A stretch of 64,000 nucleotides of DNA from Neptunicoccus cionae (GCF_014643735.1 NZ_BMKA01000001.1:372001-436000), one strand, 5' to 3'. Counted from the first letter of the stretch, positions 45,357-54,746 are shown. Numbers and translations are program-made. Notes: generated from the sequence alone by a model not told the origin.

Positions 45357-46517
45357 ATGAAAGATATTAACTTTGAGCAACTGGAAGTTGGCTTTGACGT
45401 TCCCGCTGTGCCGGGCATGGATGCAGCCGATATTCAGACGCCTTGTCTGGTGCTTGATCTGGACGCGCTGGAACGGAACATCAAGAAGATGGGCGATTAT
45501 GCCAAGGACCACGGGATGCGGCATCGCGCCCACGGCAAGATGCACAAATCCGTAGATGTGCTGAAGCTGCAACAGGACCTTGGCGCGGCGGTTGGCGTTT
45601 GCTGTCAGAAGGTTTCCGAGGCTGAAGTGTTCGCCCGTGGTGGCATCAAGGATGTGATGGTGTCTAACCAAGTGACCGATCCGGCCAAGATCGACCGGCT
45701 GGCAAAGATGCCGAAACTCGGCTGTCGTGTGTTGGTTTGTGTGGATGATCCCGAAAACGTCAAGGCGTTGTCCGAAGCTGCTGTAAAACACGGCACGCAG
45801 ATAGAGGCGCTGGTGGAAATCGACTGTGGCGCGGGGCGTTGCGGGGTCAGCACGACACAGGACGTGGTAAATATTGCCAAGCTGATCGACAGTGCAGAAG
45901 GCCTGAAATTCGCTGGTATTCAGGCCTATCAGGGCGCTATGCAGCACATGGATCTTTACACGGATCGCAAGGAAAAGCTCGACGTGGCGATTGCGCAGGT
46001 GGCCGACGCGGTGCAGGGGCTGAAAAGCAACGGGCTGGACTGCGACATCGTCGGTGGTGGCGGTACAGGGTCCTATTATTTTGAGAGCGGCTCTGGCGTT
46101 TATAACGAACTGCAATGCGGATCATACGCATTTATGGACGCAGATTATGGCCGGATTTTGGATGAGGATGGCCAGCGGATTGATCAGGGCGAATGGGAAA
46201 ACGCGCTGTTTATCCTGACCACAGTGATGAGCCACGCAAAGGCAGATAAGGCGATTGTGGATGCAGGGCTAAAAGCGCAATCCGTGGATTCCGGCCTGCC
46301 GTTTGTCTATGGCCGCGATGATGTGGAATACCTGAAATGTTCGGACGAACACGGTGTTGTTGCGGACCCGAATGGTGCCTTGAAGGTAAACGACAAGCTG
46401 CGTCTGGTGCCCGGTCACTGTGATCCGACCTGTAACGTGCATGACTGGTACGTGGGCGTGCGCGGTGACAAGGTGGAAACCGTCTGGCCGGTTTCGGCCC
46501 GTGGCAAAGCCTACTGA
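45357..46517 (+). CDS. bhcC: Beta-hydroxyaspartate aldolase
   Basis: A 386-residue D-threonine-aldolase-like (DSD1 family) enzyme with a fold-type III PLP barrel. RAHGKMHKS at about 60 contains the PLP lysine, and GHCDPTCNVHDWY near the C-terminus holds the His/Cys metal site of the family. It condenses glycine and glyoxylate to beta-hydroxyaspartate, the carbon-joining step of the cycle. AAGGA precedes the ATG. A GC-rich hairpin separates it from bhcD. Confidence 0.94.
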   Translation: MKDINFEQLEVGFDVPAVPGMDAADIQTPCLVLDLDALERNIKKMGDYAKDHGMRHRAHGKMHKSVDVLKLQQDLGAAVGVCCQKVSEAEVFARGGIKDVMVSNQVTDPAKIDRLAKMPKLGCRVLVCVDDPENVKALSEAAVKHGTQIEALVEIDCGAGRCGVSTTQDVVNIAKLIDSAEGLKFAGIQAYQGAMQHMDLYTDRKEKLDVAIAQVADAVQGLKSNGLDCDIVGGGGTGSYYFESGSGVYNELQCGSYAFMDADYGRILDEDGQRIDQGEWENALFILTTVMSHAKADKAIVDAGLKAQSVDSGLPFVYGRDDVEYLKCSDEHGVVADPNGALKVNDKLRLVPGHCDPTCNVHDWYVGVRGDKVETVWPVSARGKAY

Positions 46518-46539
46518 GCCTAACATCTATAATTCAAAA

Positions 46540-46561
46540 CGGGGCCGGTTCGCTGGCCCCG
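46540..46561. other. Hairpin between bhcC and bhcD
   Basis: CGGGGCC (46540-46546) and GGCCCCG (46555-46561) form a perfect 7-bp GC stem with an 8-base loop and no T-tract. It may stabilise the upstream mRNA or modulate bhcD expression. Confidence 0.6.
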
Positions 46562-46589
46562 ACCCGTTCCAGACAGAAAGTACGCTCCC

Positions 46590-47555
46590 ATGTTGATCGT
46601 CCCCGAAAAAGAAATCGCCAATCTGATGACACGCGCGGCAGCGTTTGACGCTGTGAAAGGGGTGTTTGCCTCTATGTCCGCAAAAACGGCGTATAATTTC
46701 CCTGTGATCCGCGAAGCGATCGGCCACGCGGATGCGCTTTACGGATTCAAGTCCGGCTTTGACAAAGCAGCGCTGAATCTGGGTCTGAAATCAGGGGGTT
46801 ACTGGCCTGGCAACGCGGAAAAGGGGCTGACCAATCATCAATCCACGATCTTTCTGTTCGATGCGGATACCGGCAAATGTCGCGCCATAGTCGGTGGCAA
46901 TCTGCTGACGGCATTGCGCACTGCGGCGGCGGCGGCTGTGTCAGTGGATTGCCTTGCGCGGCAGGAGTCCGAGGTTCTGGGCATTGTCGGGGCAGGTCAT
47001 CAGGCCGCCTTTCAATTGCGCGCTGTGGCCGAACAGCGGGATTTCAAACGGGTGGTGGCTTGGAACCGCTCTCCCGAAAAACTCGACACCCTGCGCAGTG
47101 TTGCCGAAGAACTGGGGCTTGGCTTTGAGGCCGTCAGTCTTGATGAACTGGGGGCGCAAAGCGATGTGATTGTGACCATCACCTCCAGCTTTGACCCGAT
47201 CTTGCAACAGGGCCAAATCCGCGCCGGAACCCATGTGGCTTGCATGGGAACAGACACAAAGGGCAAACAGGAGATCGCCGCTGCGCTGTCTGGCGATGCG
47301 CGGCTGTTTACCGACGAGATCGCCCAATCCGTCACCATTGGAGAGTTCCAGCACCCTGTCGCTGAAGGGCTGGTCGATCAGGACCGCATCAACGAGCTTG
47401 GCGCTGTGATCAATGGCACGACGGCGGGGCGAGCCTCGGACGAAGAGATTACGATTTTCGATGGCACAGGGGTTGGTCTGCAAGACCTTGCCGTGGCTTC
47501 GGCGGTTGTCGAACTGGCGGTGGGACAGGGCGTCGCGCAGGACGTGGAATTTTGA
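46590..47555 (+). CDS. bhcD: Iminosuccinate reductase
   Basis: A 321-residue member of the ornithine cyclodeaminase/mu-crystallin family with the nucleotide motif GIVGAGHQAAFQ at about 130 and the family segments GYWPGNAEKGL and ACMGTDTKGKQE. It reduces iminosuccinate to aspartate with NAD(P)H, regenerating the amino donor for BhcA and closing the cycle. Last gene of the bhc operon. The start has only a weak ribosome-binding site. Confidence 0.93.
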   Translation: MLIVPEKEIANLMTRAAAFDAVKGVFASMSAKTAYNFPVIREAIGHADALYGFKSGFDKAALNLGLKSGGYWPGNAEKGLTNHQSTIFLFDADTGKCRAIVGGNLLTALRTAAAAAVSVDCLARQESEVLGIVGAGHQAAFQLRAVAEQRDFKRVVAWNRSPEKLDTLRSVAEELGLGFEAVSLDELGAQSDVIVTITSSFDPILQQGQIRAGTHVACMGTDTKGKQEIAAALSGDARLFTDEIAQSVTIGEFQHPVAEGLVDQDRINELGAVINGTTAGRASDEEITIFDGTGVGLQDLAVASAVVELAVGQGVAQDVEF

Positions 47556-47594
47556 TGCAGCCCCTTGGCAAGCTTGATAGGCTGTCCGGACGGC

Positions 47595-47626
47595 GCAGAG
47601 GCTGCCCTTAGGGAAACAGCCTCTGC
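47595..47626. other. Hairpin downstream of bhcD
   Basis: GCAGAGGCTG (47595-47604) and CAGCCTCTGC (47617-47626) form a perfect 10-bp stem, with an inner CCC-TTA-GGG extension. There is no T-run directly after it, so it may be a mRNA-stabilising end or a weak/Rho-assisted terminator. Confidence 0.65.
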
Positions 47627-47701
47627 ATCGGTCCAGACGTAAGTTTCAAGCCTAAGAAAAGCCGCGCTTTTTTCGCGTGCCCAGCCATAAGAAAAGTGAA
47701 T

Positions 47702-48694
47702 ATGAAAAAGGTCCGTGTCGCAATTCACGGGTTCGGCAGGATCGGACGTTCGATCCTGCGCGCCCTCTCTACCAGCCGTCAGGATAGCGGAGTGGAGGTC
47801 GTGTTGATCAACGATCTCGCCCCGCTGGAGACCTGCGCCTATTTGTTCGAATTTGACAGCATCTTCGGCCCGTTCCCAGGCACGGTGGACACCCGCGGTA
47901 ACGATCTGGTGGTGAACGGCGCAGCGATCCCTTTTCACCAGATTGATCCCGCAGCCCCGTTGCCGGACATGGCGGGGATCGACATTCTGCTGGAATGTTC
48001 GGGCCGTGCCACCAGTCGCGCTGTGGCGGAAGCCGGATTGCAGGCGGGGGCAGGGGCTGTGCTGATTTCCGGCCCGTCGGATGCTGCGGATGTGACGCTG
48101 GTGCTTGGTGCGAATGACGGGGCCTATACCGGCCAGCAGATCGTTTCTAATGCGTCTTGCACCACCAATGCGGTCGCGCCGCTGTTGCGTTTGTTAGAGG
48201 ATAATTTTGGCGTGTCCGGCGGGCACATGAACACGATCCATTGCTACACCAGCAGTCAGCCGACGATTGACACGGCGGGCAAGGATCTGGCCCGCAGCCG
48301 TGCGGCGGCGCTGTCTATGGTGCCGACTACTTCCAGCGCGACAAGACTGATTGACCGTGTTGTTCCCGATTTGGCCGGACGTATCACCGGCAGCGCTGTG
48401 CGGGTTCCCGTGGCCAGCGTATCTGCCGTGGATCTTGTGGTGAAGCTGGACCGGCGTGATGCGGATTTTACCGAAGCGTTGCAAACGGCGGTTGAGGCTT
48501 GCCCCGTGCTCGGCTGGACCCCAAAACCGCTGGTTTCAACCGATTTGCGCAGCCGCCCCGAATCTCTTGTGCTGGCAGGGCCGGAGCTGATCACAGGCCC
48601 AGAGTTTACCCGCATTTTCGGCTGGTATGACAATGAATGGGGCTTTTCCAACAGAATGATCGACGTGGCCCGAAAAATGGGCGCGTCGCAATAA
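47702..48694 (+). CDS. GAPDH-family dehydrogenase with altered substrate-site motif
   Basis: A 330-residue phosphorylating aldehyde dehydrogenase-fold protein. The N-terminal NAD motif GFGRIGRS, catalytic Cys153 in NASCTTN and His180 are present, as is WYDNEWGFSNRM. The usual HSYTGDQ reads HCYTSSQ (180-186) and the usual PTSTGA reads PTTSSA, so residues around the substrate-phosphate site differ from canonical GAPDH. It may act on another substrate or be a specialised gluconeogenic paralogue. It sits between the bhc operon and maeB, 21 bases ahead of the latter. The ATG at 47702 was chosen over a GTG two codons earlier. Confidence 0.88.
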   Translation: MKKVRVAIHGFGRIGRSILRALSTSRQDSGVEVVLINDLAPLETCAYLFEFDSIFGPFPGTVDTRGNDLVVNGAAIPFHQIDPAAPLPDMAGIDILLECSGRATSRAVAEAGLQAGAGAVLISGPSDAADVTLVLGANDGAYTGQQIVSNASCTTNAVAPLLRLLEDNFGVSGGHMNTIHCYTSSQPTIDTAGKDLARSRAAALSMVPTTSSATRLIDRVVPDLAGRITGSAVRVPVASVSAVDLVVKLDRRDADFTEALQTAVEACPVLGWTPKPLVSTDLRSRPESLVLAGPELITGPEFTRIFGWYDNEWGFSNRMIDVARKMGASQ

Positions 48695-48714
48695 CAAAGT
48701 AGAGGAGACAAGAC

Positions 48715-50991
48715 ATGGTTGACGAGACCAAAAAGGCCGTAGAACGGCAGGCGGCGCTGGATTATCATGAGTTCCCCAAACCCGGTAAACTGGAAATCCG
48801 CGCGACCAAGCCGATGGCAACGGGCCGTGATCTCAGCCGTGCGTATTCCCCCGGTGTGGCCGATGCCTGTCTGGAAATTGAAAAGAACCCCGCAGATGCC
48901 GTGCGATATACCGCCAAGGGCAATCTGGTCGCGGTGATTTCTAACGGGACAGCCGTGCTGGGGCTGGGCGATATCGGGGCGCAGGCCTCCAAGCCGGTGA
49001 TGGAGGGCAAGGCCGTCCTGTTCAAGAAATTCGCCGGTGTGGATTGCTTTGACATTGAGGTGAACGAAACCGATCCCGAAAAGCTGGCCGATCTGGTGTG
49101 CAAGCTGGAACCGACTTTTGGCGCGATCAACCTTGAAGATATTAAGGCGCCGGATTGTTTTGTGGTGGAACGCATCTGCCGTGAACGCATGGGCATTCCG
49201 GTGTTCCACGACGACCAGCACGGCACAGCCATTGTTGCCGCTGCTGCTGCCACCAACGCGCTGCGGGTGGCGGGTAAGAACTTTGAGGACATCAAGATCG
49301 TTGCGCTGGGCGCAGGGGCGGCAGGGATTGCCTGCCTGAAAATGATGATGGTGATGGGCGCGAAGAAAGAAAACATCACCATGCTCGACAGCAAGGGTGT
49401 GGTGCATACATCGCGCAACAACCTGACGGAAGAGAAACAGGAATTCGCCCGCGACACCGAAATGCGCACCACGATGGATGCGATGGAGGGGGCCGATCTG
49501 TTCCTTGGCGTGTCCGGACCGGGGCTGCTGACACCAGAGATGGTTAAGAAAATGGCGGATCATCCGATCATCTTTGCGTTGGCCAATCCGACACCTGAAA
49601 TCATGCCGGAACTGGCCCGCGAAGCCTCGCCAGATGCGCTGATCGCCACAGGGCGTTCGGATTATCCCAATCAGGTCAACAACGTGCTATGCTTTCCGTT
49701 CATCTTTCGCGGGGCGCTGGATGTCGGGGCGACCCAGATCAATGACGCGATGAAAGTGGCCTGCGTAGAGGCGATTGCCGGACTGGCGCGGGAAACCGCC
49801 AGCGCCGAACTTGGCGCGGCCTATCAGGGGGAGCGGCTGTCTTTCGGGCCGGAATACCTGATCCCGAAACCATTTGATCCGCGGCTGCTGCCTACCATCG
49901 CCGTTGCTGTGGCCAAAGCAGCAATGGACAGCGGAGTGGCTACGCGGCAGGTGGATATCAAGGACTACCGCGCAAGGTTGCAGTCACAGGTCTATCGTTC
50001 CTCCATGATTATGCGCCCCGTGTTTGAGGCCGCCCGCCTTGAAAAACGCCGCATTGTCTTTGCCGAAGGCGAAGAACCCCGCGTGCTGCGGGCGGTTCAG
50101 GCCATGTCCGAAGAAATGCACGTCAATGCCGTGATTGTTGGCCGCCCCGAAGTGGTGGAGCGCCGGATCGAACGGGAAGGGCTGTCGATCACGCCGGGCA
50201 AGGATTTTGAGGTGGTGAACCCTGAAAATGACAGTCGCTATCGCGATTACTGGGGCAGCTATCACAAGCTGATGGCCCGCAAAGGCGCGACGCCCGATTT
50301 GGCCAAGGCGATCATGCGCACCAACAGCACGGCGATTGCCGCAACGATGGTGCATCGCGGAGAGGCTGACAGTATGATCTGCGGCGTCTTTGGACAGTAT
50401 CACTGGCATCTGAATTACATTCGTCAGATCCTCGAAACTCCAGACCTGCATCCCGCGGGTGCGCTGTCGCTGGTTATTCTGGAAAAAGGGCCGTTGTTTG
50501 TGGCGGATACACATGTCCACATCGAACCGACCGCGCAGCAACTGGCCGGAACGATGGTTGCAGCCGCCCGCCACGTCCGCCGCTTCGGGGTGACGCCGAA
50601 AGTGGCACTGTGTTCCAGTTCGCAGTTTGGCAATCTGGACAGCACCTCGGGCCGGTTGTCCCGCGATGCGCTGGCGATCCTTGATTCCGTTGAAACCGAT
50701 TTCGAATATGAGGGCGAAATGCACACGGATGCGGCGCTTGATCCGGAACTGCGGGAATACCTGATGCCCAACAACCGGCTGACAGGGAAGGCCAATGTGC
50801 TGGTCTACACAAACTCTGACGCATCGGGTGCTGCGCGCAATCTGTTGAAATCTGTGGCTGACGGGCTGGAAGTTGGCCCGATCCTTATGGGCATGGGCAA
50901 CCGCGCCCATATCGTCACATCCGGTGTGACCGTGCGCGGTCTGCTCAACATAGCCGCTTTGGCAGGGACACCGGTATCCAGCTATGGCTAA
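48715..50991 (+). CDS. maeB: NADP-type malic enzyme fused to phosphotransacetylase-like domain
   Basis: Oxidatively decarboxylates malate to pyruvate. The 758-residue protein has the malic N-domain ([36 protein letters not shown]), the NAD(P) domain ([13 protein letters not shown]) and, from about residue 430, a phosphotransacetylase-like domain typical of MaeB ([27 protein letters not shown]). The C-terminal domain is regulatory rather than catalytic in known MaeB proteins. GAGGAG lies 7 bases before the ATG. Next to the bhc genes it would convert C4 acids from glyoxylate to pyruvate and NADPH. Confidence 0.96.
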   Translation: MVDETKKAVERQAALDYHEFPKPGKLEIRATKPMATGRDLSRAYSPGVADACLEIEKNPADAVRYTAKGNLVAVISNGTAVLGLGDIGAQASKPVMEGKAVLFKKFAGVDCFDIEVNETDPEKLADLVCKLEPTFGAINLEDIKAPDCFVVERICRERMGIPVFHDDQHGTAIVAAAAATNALRVAGKNFEDIKIVALGAGAAGIACLKMMMVMGAKKENITMLDSKGVVHTSRNNLTEEKQEFARDTEMRTTMDAMEGADLFLGVSGPGLLTPEMVKKMADHPIIFALANPTPEIMPELAREASPDALIATGRSDYPNQVNNVLCFPFIFRGALDVGATQINDAMKVACVEAIAGLARETASAELGAAYQGERLSFGPEYLIPKPFDPRLLPTIAVAVAKAAMDSGVATRQVDIKDYRARLQSQVYRSSMIMRPVFEAARLEKRRIVFAEGEEPRVLRAVQAMSEEMHVNAVIVGRPEVVERRIEREGLSITPGKDFEVVNPENDSRYRDYWGSYHKLMARKGATPDLAKAIMRTNSTAIAATMVHRGEADSMICGVFGQYHWHLNYIRQILETPDLHPAGALSLVILEKGPLFVADTHVHIEPTAQQLAGTMVAAARHVRRFGVTPKVALCSSSQFGNLDSTSGRLSRDALAILDSVETDFEYEGEMHTDAALDPELREYLMPNNRLTGKANVLVYTNSDASGAARNLLKSVADGLEVGPILMGMGNRAHIVTSGVTVRGLLNIAALAGTPVSSYG

Positions 50992-51002
50992 CGGCGGGTT
51001 TT

Positions 51003-51073
51003 CCATTTTCTGAAAATATCCCCGCGCGGAGCGCAGGAATTTTGCCTTCGGCGAGGATATTTGAAGAAAATGG
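51003..51073. repeat. Intergenic inverted repeat
   Basis: CCATTTTCTGAAAATATCC (51003-51021) is nearly the reverse complement of GGATATTTGAAGAAAATGG (51055-51073), framing a GC-rich centre. It lies just after maeB and before the shared terminator. A related half (GGATATTTGAA) occurs at about 18236. It resembles an intergenic palindromic element. Confidence 0.65.
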
Positions 51074-51089
51074 ATCGGATAAGACACAA

Positions 51090-51118
51090 AAAAGGGCGCC
51101 TCAATCGGGCGCCCTTTT
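51090..51118. terminator. Bidirectional terminator maeB / permease
   Basis: GGGCGCC (51094-51100) and GGCGCCC (51108-51114) with A-run on one side and TTTT on the other, so both strands end in U-rich tails between two convergent genes. Confidence 0.88.
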
Positions 51119-51136
51119 GATTGGATACGTCTGGAT

Positions 51137-52567
51137 TTAGCCGCTCAACTTGCCAGAGCCATGTCCCGACATGCCGCCCGATACTTCTTCGGTCGACTCG
51201 TTGGACAGTTCCTCTGGCAGCACAAGGTTGAGGACTATCGCAATCACCGCTGCAGGCAGTAGGCCCGATGTCATCAGGATGCGCAGGGTGTCTGGCAGGT
51301 ACTGCACGGCTTTGGGCTCCAGTTGTAGGCCAAGACCGACAGACAGGGCAATCGCGAAGATCACCATGTTGCGGCGGTTCCAGTTCACATCTGAAAGCAT
51401 GGAAATACCGGCGGCAACGACCATGCCGAACATGACGATGACACCACCGCCAAGCACTTCGATCGGGATTGTGCGGATCAGGGCGCCCACTTTCGGCACG
51501 AGACCACAGATGATCAGGAAGATTGCGCCGATGGTCACCACATGGCGGCTCATCACGCCGGTCATGGCGATCAGGCCGACGTTCTGGCTGAACGATGTGT
51601 TCGGAAAGCCGCCAAAGATGCCTGCAACCGCAGAACCGACACCGTCTGCATAGGTCGCACCGGTGATTTCGGCGTCCGTTGCCTCGCGGCCAGCGCCACC
51701 ACGGGTGATACCCGAAACGTCGCCTACGGTTTCAACCGCCGAAACGAAGGCCATCAGGCAGAAGCCCACGATTGCTGCAAAGCCGAACTCCAGCCCGTAT
51801 TTGAACGGAACAGGCATTGCGATAGGTGCCGCGCGGGACCAGCTGGTGGCGATGCCGTCAAACGTGACCAATCCGAAGATCATCGAATAGAAATACCCCA
51901 CGATAATGCCGATCACCACGGCGGAGACGGCCATCATCCCACGGGCAAAGAACTTTAGCCCCAGCGTCACAAGGACCACGACAAGGGCGACAGACCAGTT
52001 CAAAAGACTGCCGTATTCCGGTTTGTTAATAGCAGGCACACCGCCCGCGGCGTATTGAATACCGACTTTAACCAGCGCAAGGCCGATCATGGTTACAATC
52101 AGTCCGGTGACCAGCGGGGGCAGCGCGAAACGTATTTTACCAATGAACGTCCCGATGATTGCGTGGAACAAGCCACCCACCAGCACACCGCCAAAAAGGG
52201 CGGGCATGGCCTCTACGCCTTTACCGGCGACCAGCGGAATCATGATCGGGATAAAGGCAAAGCTGGTGCCCTGCACGATGGGTAGACGTGCGCCAACCGG
52301 ACCCATGCCGATGGTCTGGAACAGTGTGGCGATCCCTGCAAACAGCATGGACATCTGGATCAGATAGGTCATATCCGGAAAGCCCTGCGCCCCCGCATCA
52401 GAGCCAAAGCCGAAACCGGCGGCCCCAGAGATGATGATCGCCGGTGTCACGTTCGACACAAACATCGCCAGAACGTGCTGAATCCCGAGAGGGATCGCCT
52501 TGTGCAACGGTGGCGTGAAATTGGGATCGCGGAGTTGTTCCGCTGTCCCGAGTGAATTGTCTGACAT
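51137..52567 (-). CDS. NCS2-family xanthine/uric acid permease
   Basis: A 476-residue inner-membrane purine permease with about 14 hydrophobic segments. The QGTSFAFIPI segment, FGFAAIVGFCLMAFVSAVETVGD and NTSFSQNVGLIAMTGVMSRHV match xanthine/urate transporters (UacT/PucJ/PucK-like), which differ from uracil carriers in the QNVG region. GGGAG precedes the ATG. It is the second gene of an operon with ureidoglycolate lyase (55-base gap). Confidence 0.93.
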   Translation of the reverse strand: MSDNSLGTAEQLRDPNFTPPLHKAIPLGIQHVLAMFVSNVTPAIIISGAAGFGFGSDAGAQGFPDMTYLIQMSMLFAGIATLFQTIGMGPVGARLPIVQGTSFAFIPIMIPLVAGKGVEAMPALFGGVLVGGLFHAIIGTFIGKIRFALPPLVTGLIVTMIGLALVKVGIQYAAGGVPAINKPEYGSLLNWSVALVVVLVTLGLKFFARGMMAVSAVVIGIIVGYFYSMIFGLVTFDGIATSWSRAAPIAMPVPFKYGLEFGFAAIVGFCLMAFVSAVETVGDVSGITRGGAGREATDAEITGATYADGVGSAVAGIFGGFPNTSFSQNVGLIAMTGVMSRHVVTIGAIFLIICGLVPKVGALIRTIPIEVLGGGVIVMFGMVVAAGISMLSDVNWNRRNMVIFAIALSVGLGLQLEPKAVQYLPDTLRILMTSGLLPAAVIAIVLNLVLPEELSNESTEEVSGGMSGHGSGKLSG

Positions 52568-52622
52568 TTATGTGTCTCCCTATAAGACGTTTCCCTATTG
52601 CCCGCTCTTGACGGCGGTTCGA

Positions 52623-53114
52623 TTAATCTGTGTCTGTGACCTCCCAAGGGTGGTCAAACCAGTGTTCCTGAAGATTTGCGCCGTCTCCGATGCGATCCAC
52701 TACGGCGAACAGGCCGGGATCATGCAGCGGTGTCAGCACGCCGTGCCAGACGTTGCGGTGAAAGTTGATGCCTTGCCCCGGTGCGGTGATAAAGGCGACA
52801 GGCTCTGCCGGTGCGCCACCTGCATCCGGTGCCACGATCACAAGAAACGGGTTCTGGTGCATTGGCAGGAAGGCCTGACTGCCGTCGGGGTGGCGCTCCA
52901 TCATGGTGAGCGTCAACGGCAGGTCGCGCTTTTGCGCGTTGAACAAGCTAACACCGGCGCGCCCTTCGTTGAACTCCAACGTGGCGCGGTCATGGTAACG
53001 TCCGCACAATCCTTCGTTGATAATTTTATCCGCCGGACCTTCGACATCCAGAACCTCGCCAAATGGGGCAAAAGCCGCGCTGGTGATAGGACTAACCTGG
53101 ATGGTTCGGTGCAT
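52623..53114 (-). CDS. allA: Ureidoglycolate lyase
   Basis: Splits (S)-ureidoglycolate into glyoxylate and urea. The 163-residue cupin-like protein has the family segments FAPFGEVLD, MERHPDGSQAFLPM and NFHRNVWHGVLTPL with its His/Asp residues. GGGAGAG lies 7 bases before the ATG. It directly supplies the glyoxylate that the bhc operon assimilates. Genes for the intermediate steps (hydroxyisourate hydrolase, OHCU decarboxylase, allantoinase) are not in this window. Confidence 0.95.
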   Translation of the reverse strand: MHRTIQVSPITSAAFAPFGEVLDVEGPADKIINEGLCGRYHDRATLEFNEGRAGVSLFNAQKRDLPLTLTMMERHPDGSQAFLPMHQNPFLVIVAPDAGGAPAEPVAFITAPGQGINFHRNVWHGVLTPLHDPGLFAVVDRIGDGANLQEHWFDHPWEVTDTD

Positions 53115-53503
53115 AACAGGGCTCTCCCGGATCTGTTCGGCTTTATCGGAATTGAAGAAACTGTCTAACGAATTTCAACCTATTGCAGGTATAGGACACA
53201 AACAGCGCCGCGTTTTTCAAGAAAAAACGAAAGCACTGTAAATTTTTACAGGATTTTTAGGGTAATTAGCTAAGATATTGACAGGGTTTGAATAATTTTA
53301 CGCCACTGTTTCACCCTTCACAGCAAGGCCCAGTGACATTGTTGTCCCGCTTTTGAGACAGGCGGAAGGCAAGACTCTCCCATCGCCCCCTTGAAACCAA
53401 AAGGTTTTTCTGGTGTCTTTGGGGTTCATTCTACCTTAGGTTTTTAAAATAGTATTTACCCGTTTTAAAAGCCTTACCAATACCAAGTGAAGGCAAAGTA
53501 AAA
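53115..53503. other. Divergent region allA / RTX gene
   Basis: A 389-base, clearly AT-rich stretch (especially 53200-53310 and 53420-53500) separating two divergent genes. It must hold both promoters. Two TTTTAAAA-type short palindromic tracts occur near 53440-53470. No gene, terminator or riboswitch was recognised. Confidence 0.5.
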
Positions 53504-54721
53504 ATGGCGAACGTAACGATCTATTCCTCCGCAAACCACTGGACCTACAGTGACCTGTATTCAACCAATTTTGACGACGCACGTGTCAACAACTACTCTG
53601 GCAGCCATATTTCCGCTTCCGCAGGAGGCTTCAGTATCTATGCGACAGGGGCTTTTTATTACGACAGTTACGGGCTTTCAGGAGGCACGTTAAACACCAT
53701 CAGCATGAGCTACGGCGGCAGTCAGCTTGTCACCGCTACAGGTTTTTCCCTAAACGTTTCCAATATGGCCTACGCCAGCCCGTCCCGCGTCGAGCAAGCG
53801 CTTCTCGCCGGTTCCGACACGATTGTTTCCGCATGGGAACAGGGTGATTCCTATCGCACATATGGCGGAGATGACTGGATCGAGTTGGGGAGTGGAAACG
53901 ACAGTGTCGACGGTGGAACTGGCACCGATACATTTGTTGTGTCCGTGCATTCGTCAACCGCTTCGGTTTCGACAACAAACGCTGGTTTCCGCATCGAGAG
54001 TGCCTATGGAAAGGACAGCCTGAAAAATGTCGAGATCGTTTCCTTTTCGGATAAATCCGTTTCCCTTCAAAAAGGCGGATCATCAAGCGAGACTCTGACG
54101 GGGGACCGTGCTGCGGTTGCGCTGACGGATTACATCTCGGGCGGTTCGGGCAATGATAAGATCGACGGCGGGCGTGGCGAGGATTTTCTCTTTGGGGACG
54201 CAGGTGCAGACGTTTTGATTGGCAAGCAATCGGGCGACTATCTTTATGGCAATTCCGGCGGGGACAAGCTGCTGGGCGGGGCCGGTAAGGACGTTCTGAA
54301 CGGGGCCAACGGGGCCGACACGCTGCTGGGCGGGAATAAAGCGGACAAGCTTTATGGAGGCCGTGGCAAGGATCTTCTGAACGGCGGCAAAGGCGCTGAT
54401 GAGATGATTGGCGGGAACGGCAAGGATACGTTCAAAGGTGGTGCTGGTGACGACGAAATGACCGGCGGCAAAGGCGCGGACACATTCGTGTTCCAGAACA
54501 AATTCGGCGACGATGTGATCACCGATTTTGGGGCTCGCAACAACAGTGAGGTGATTGATCTTAGCAGCGTTACGCAGATCAAACACTGGAATGATCTTGC
54601 GAACAATCACATGGAACAGGCTGCTAACGGATCGGATGTTACAATCTCGCAAGGTGGCAATTCCATTACATTGATTGACGTGGATCTTGCTGATCTCGGG
54701 GCAAACGACTTCCTGTTCTGA
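53504..54721 (+). CDS. RTX calcium-binding secreted protein
   Basis: A 405-residue protein with an N-terminal beta-rich region of unknown function (about 1-130, rich in Ser, Tyr, Gly), a spacer with one early repeat (GSGNDSVDGGTGTDTF), and a dense block of GGxGxDxL nonapeptides at about 205-330. The C-terminal domain ends LGANDFLF, like type I secretion signals. No catalytic motif was recognised, so it may be a surface or matrix protein. GAAGG precedes the ATG. It interrupts the purine genes between allA and the LysR/puuD pair. Confidence 0.9.
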   Translation: MANVTIYSSANHWTYSDLYSTNFDDARVNNYSGSHISASAGGFSIYATGAFYYDSYGLSGGTLNTISMSYGGSQLVTATGFSLNVSNMAYASPSRVEQALLAGSDTIVSAWEQGDSYRTYGGDDWIELGSGNDSVDGGTGTDTFVVSVHSSTASVSTTNAGFRIESAYGKDSLKNVEIVSFSDKSVSLQKGGSSSETLTGDRAAVALTDYISGGSGNDKIDGGRGEDFLFGDAGADVLIGKQSGDYLYGNSGGDKLLGGAGKDVLNGANGADTLLGGNKADKLYGGRGKDLLNGGKGADEMIGGNGKDTFKGGAGDDEMTGGKGADTFVFQNKFGDDVITDFGARNNSEVIDLSSVTQIKHWNDLANNHMEQAANGSDVTISQGGNSITLIDVDLADLGANDFLF

Positions 54722-54746
54722 GTGTCGTTATAGATGCGAAATGACT

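Noticed and set aside
47702-48694. Canonical GAPDH annotation
   Set aside because: The catalytic dyad fits, but the HCYTSSQ and PTTSSA changes make the standard substrate uncertain, so only the family is named.
48256-49563. 435-residue antisense frame across the GAPDH-maeB junction
   Set aside because: It covers two well-identified enzymes on the other strand.
52568-52622. Purine riboswitch ahead of the xanthine/urate permease
   Set aside because: The gap to allA is only 55 bases and shows no aptamer-like helices.
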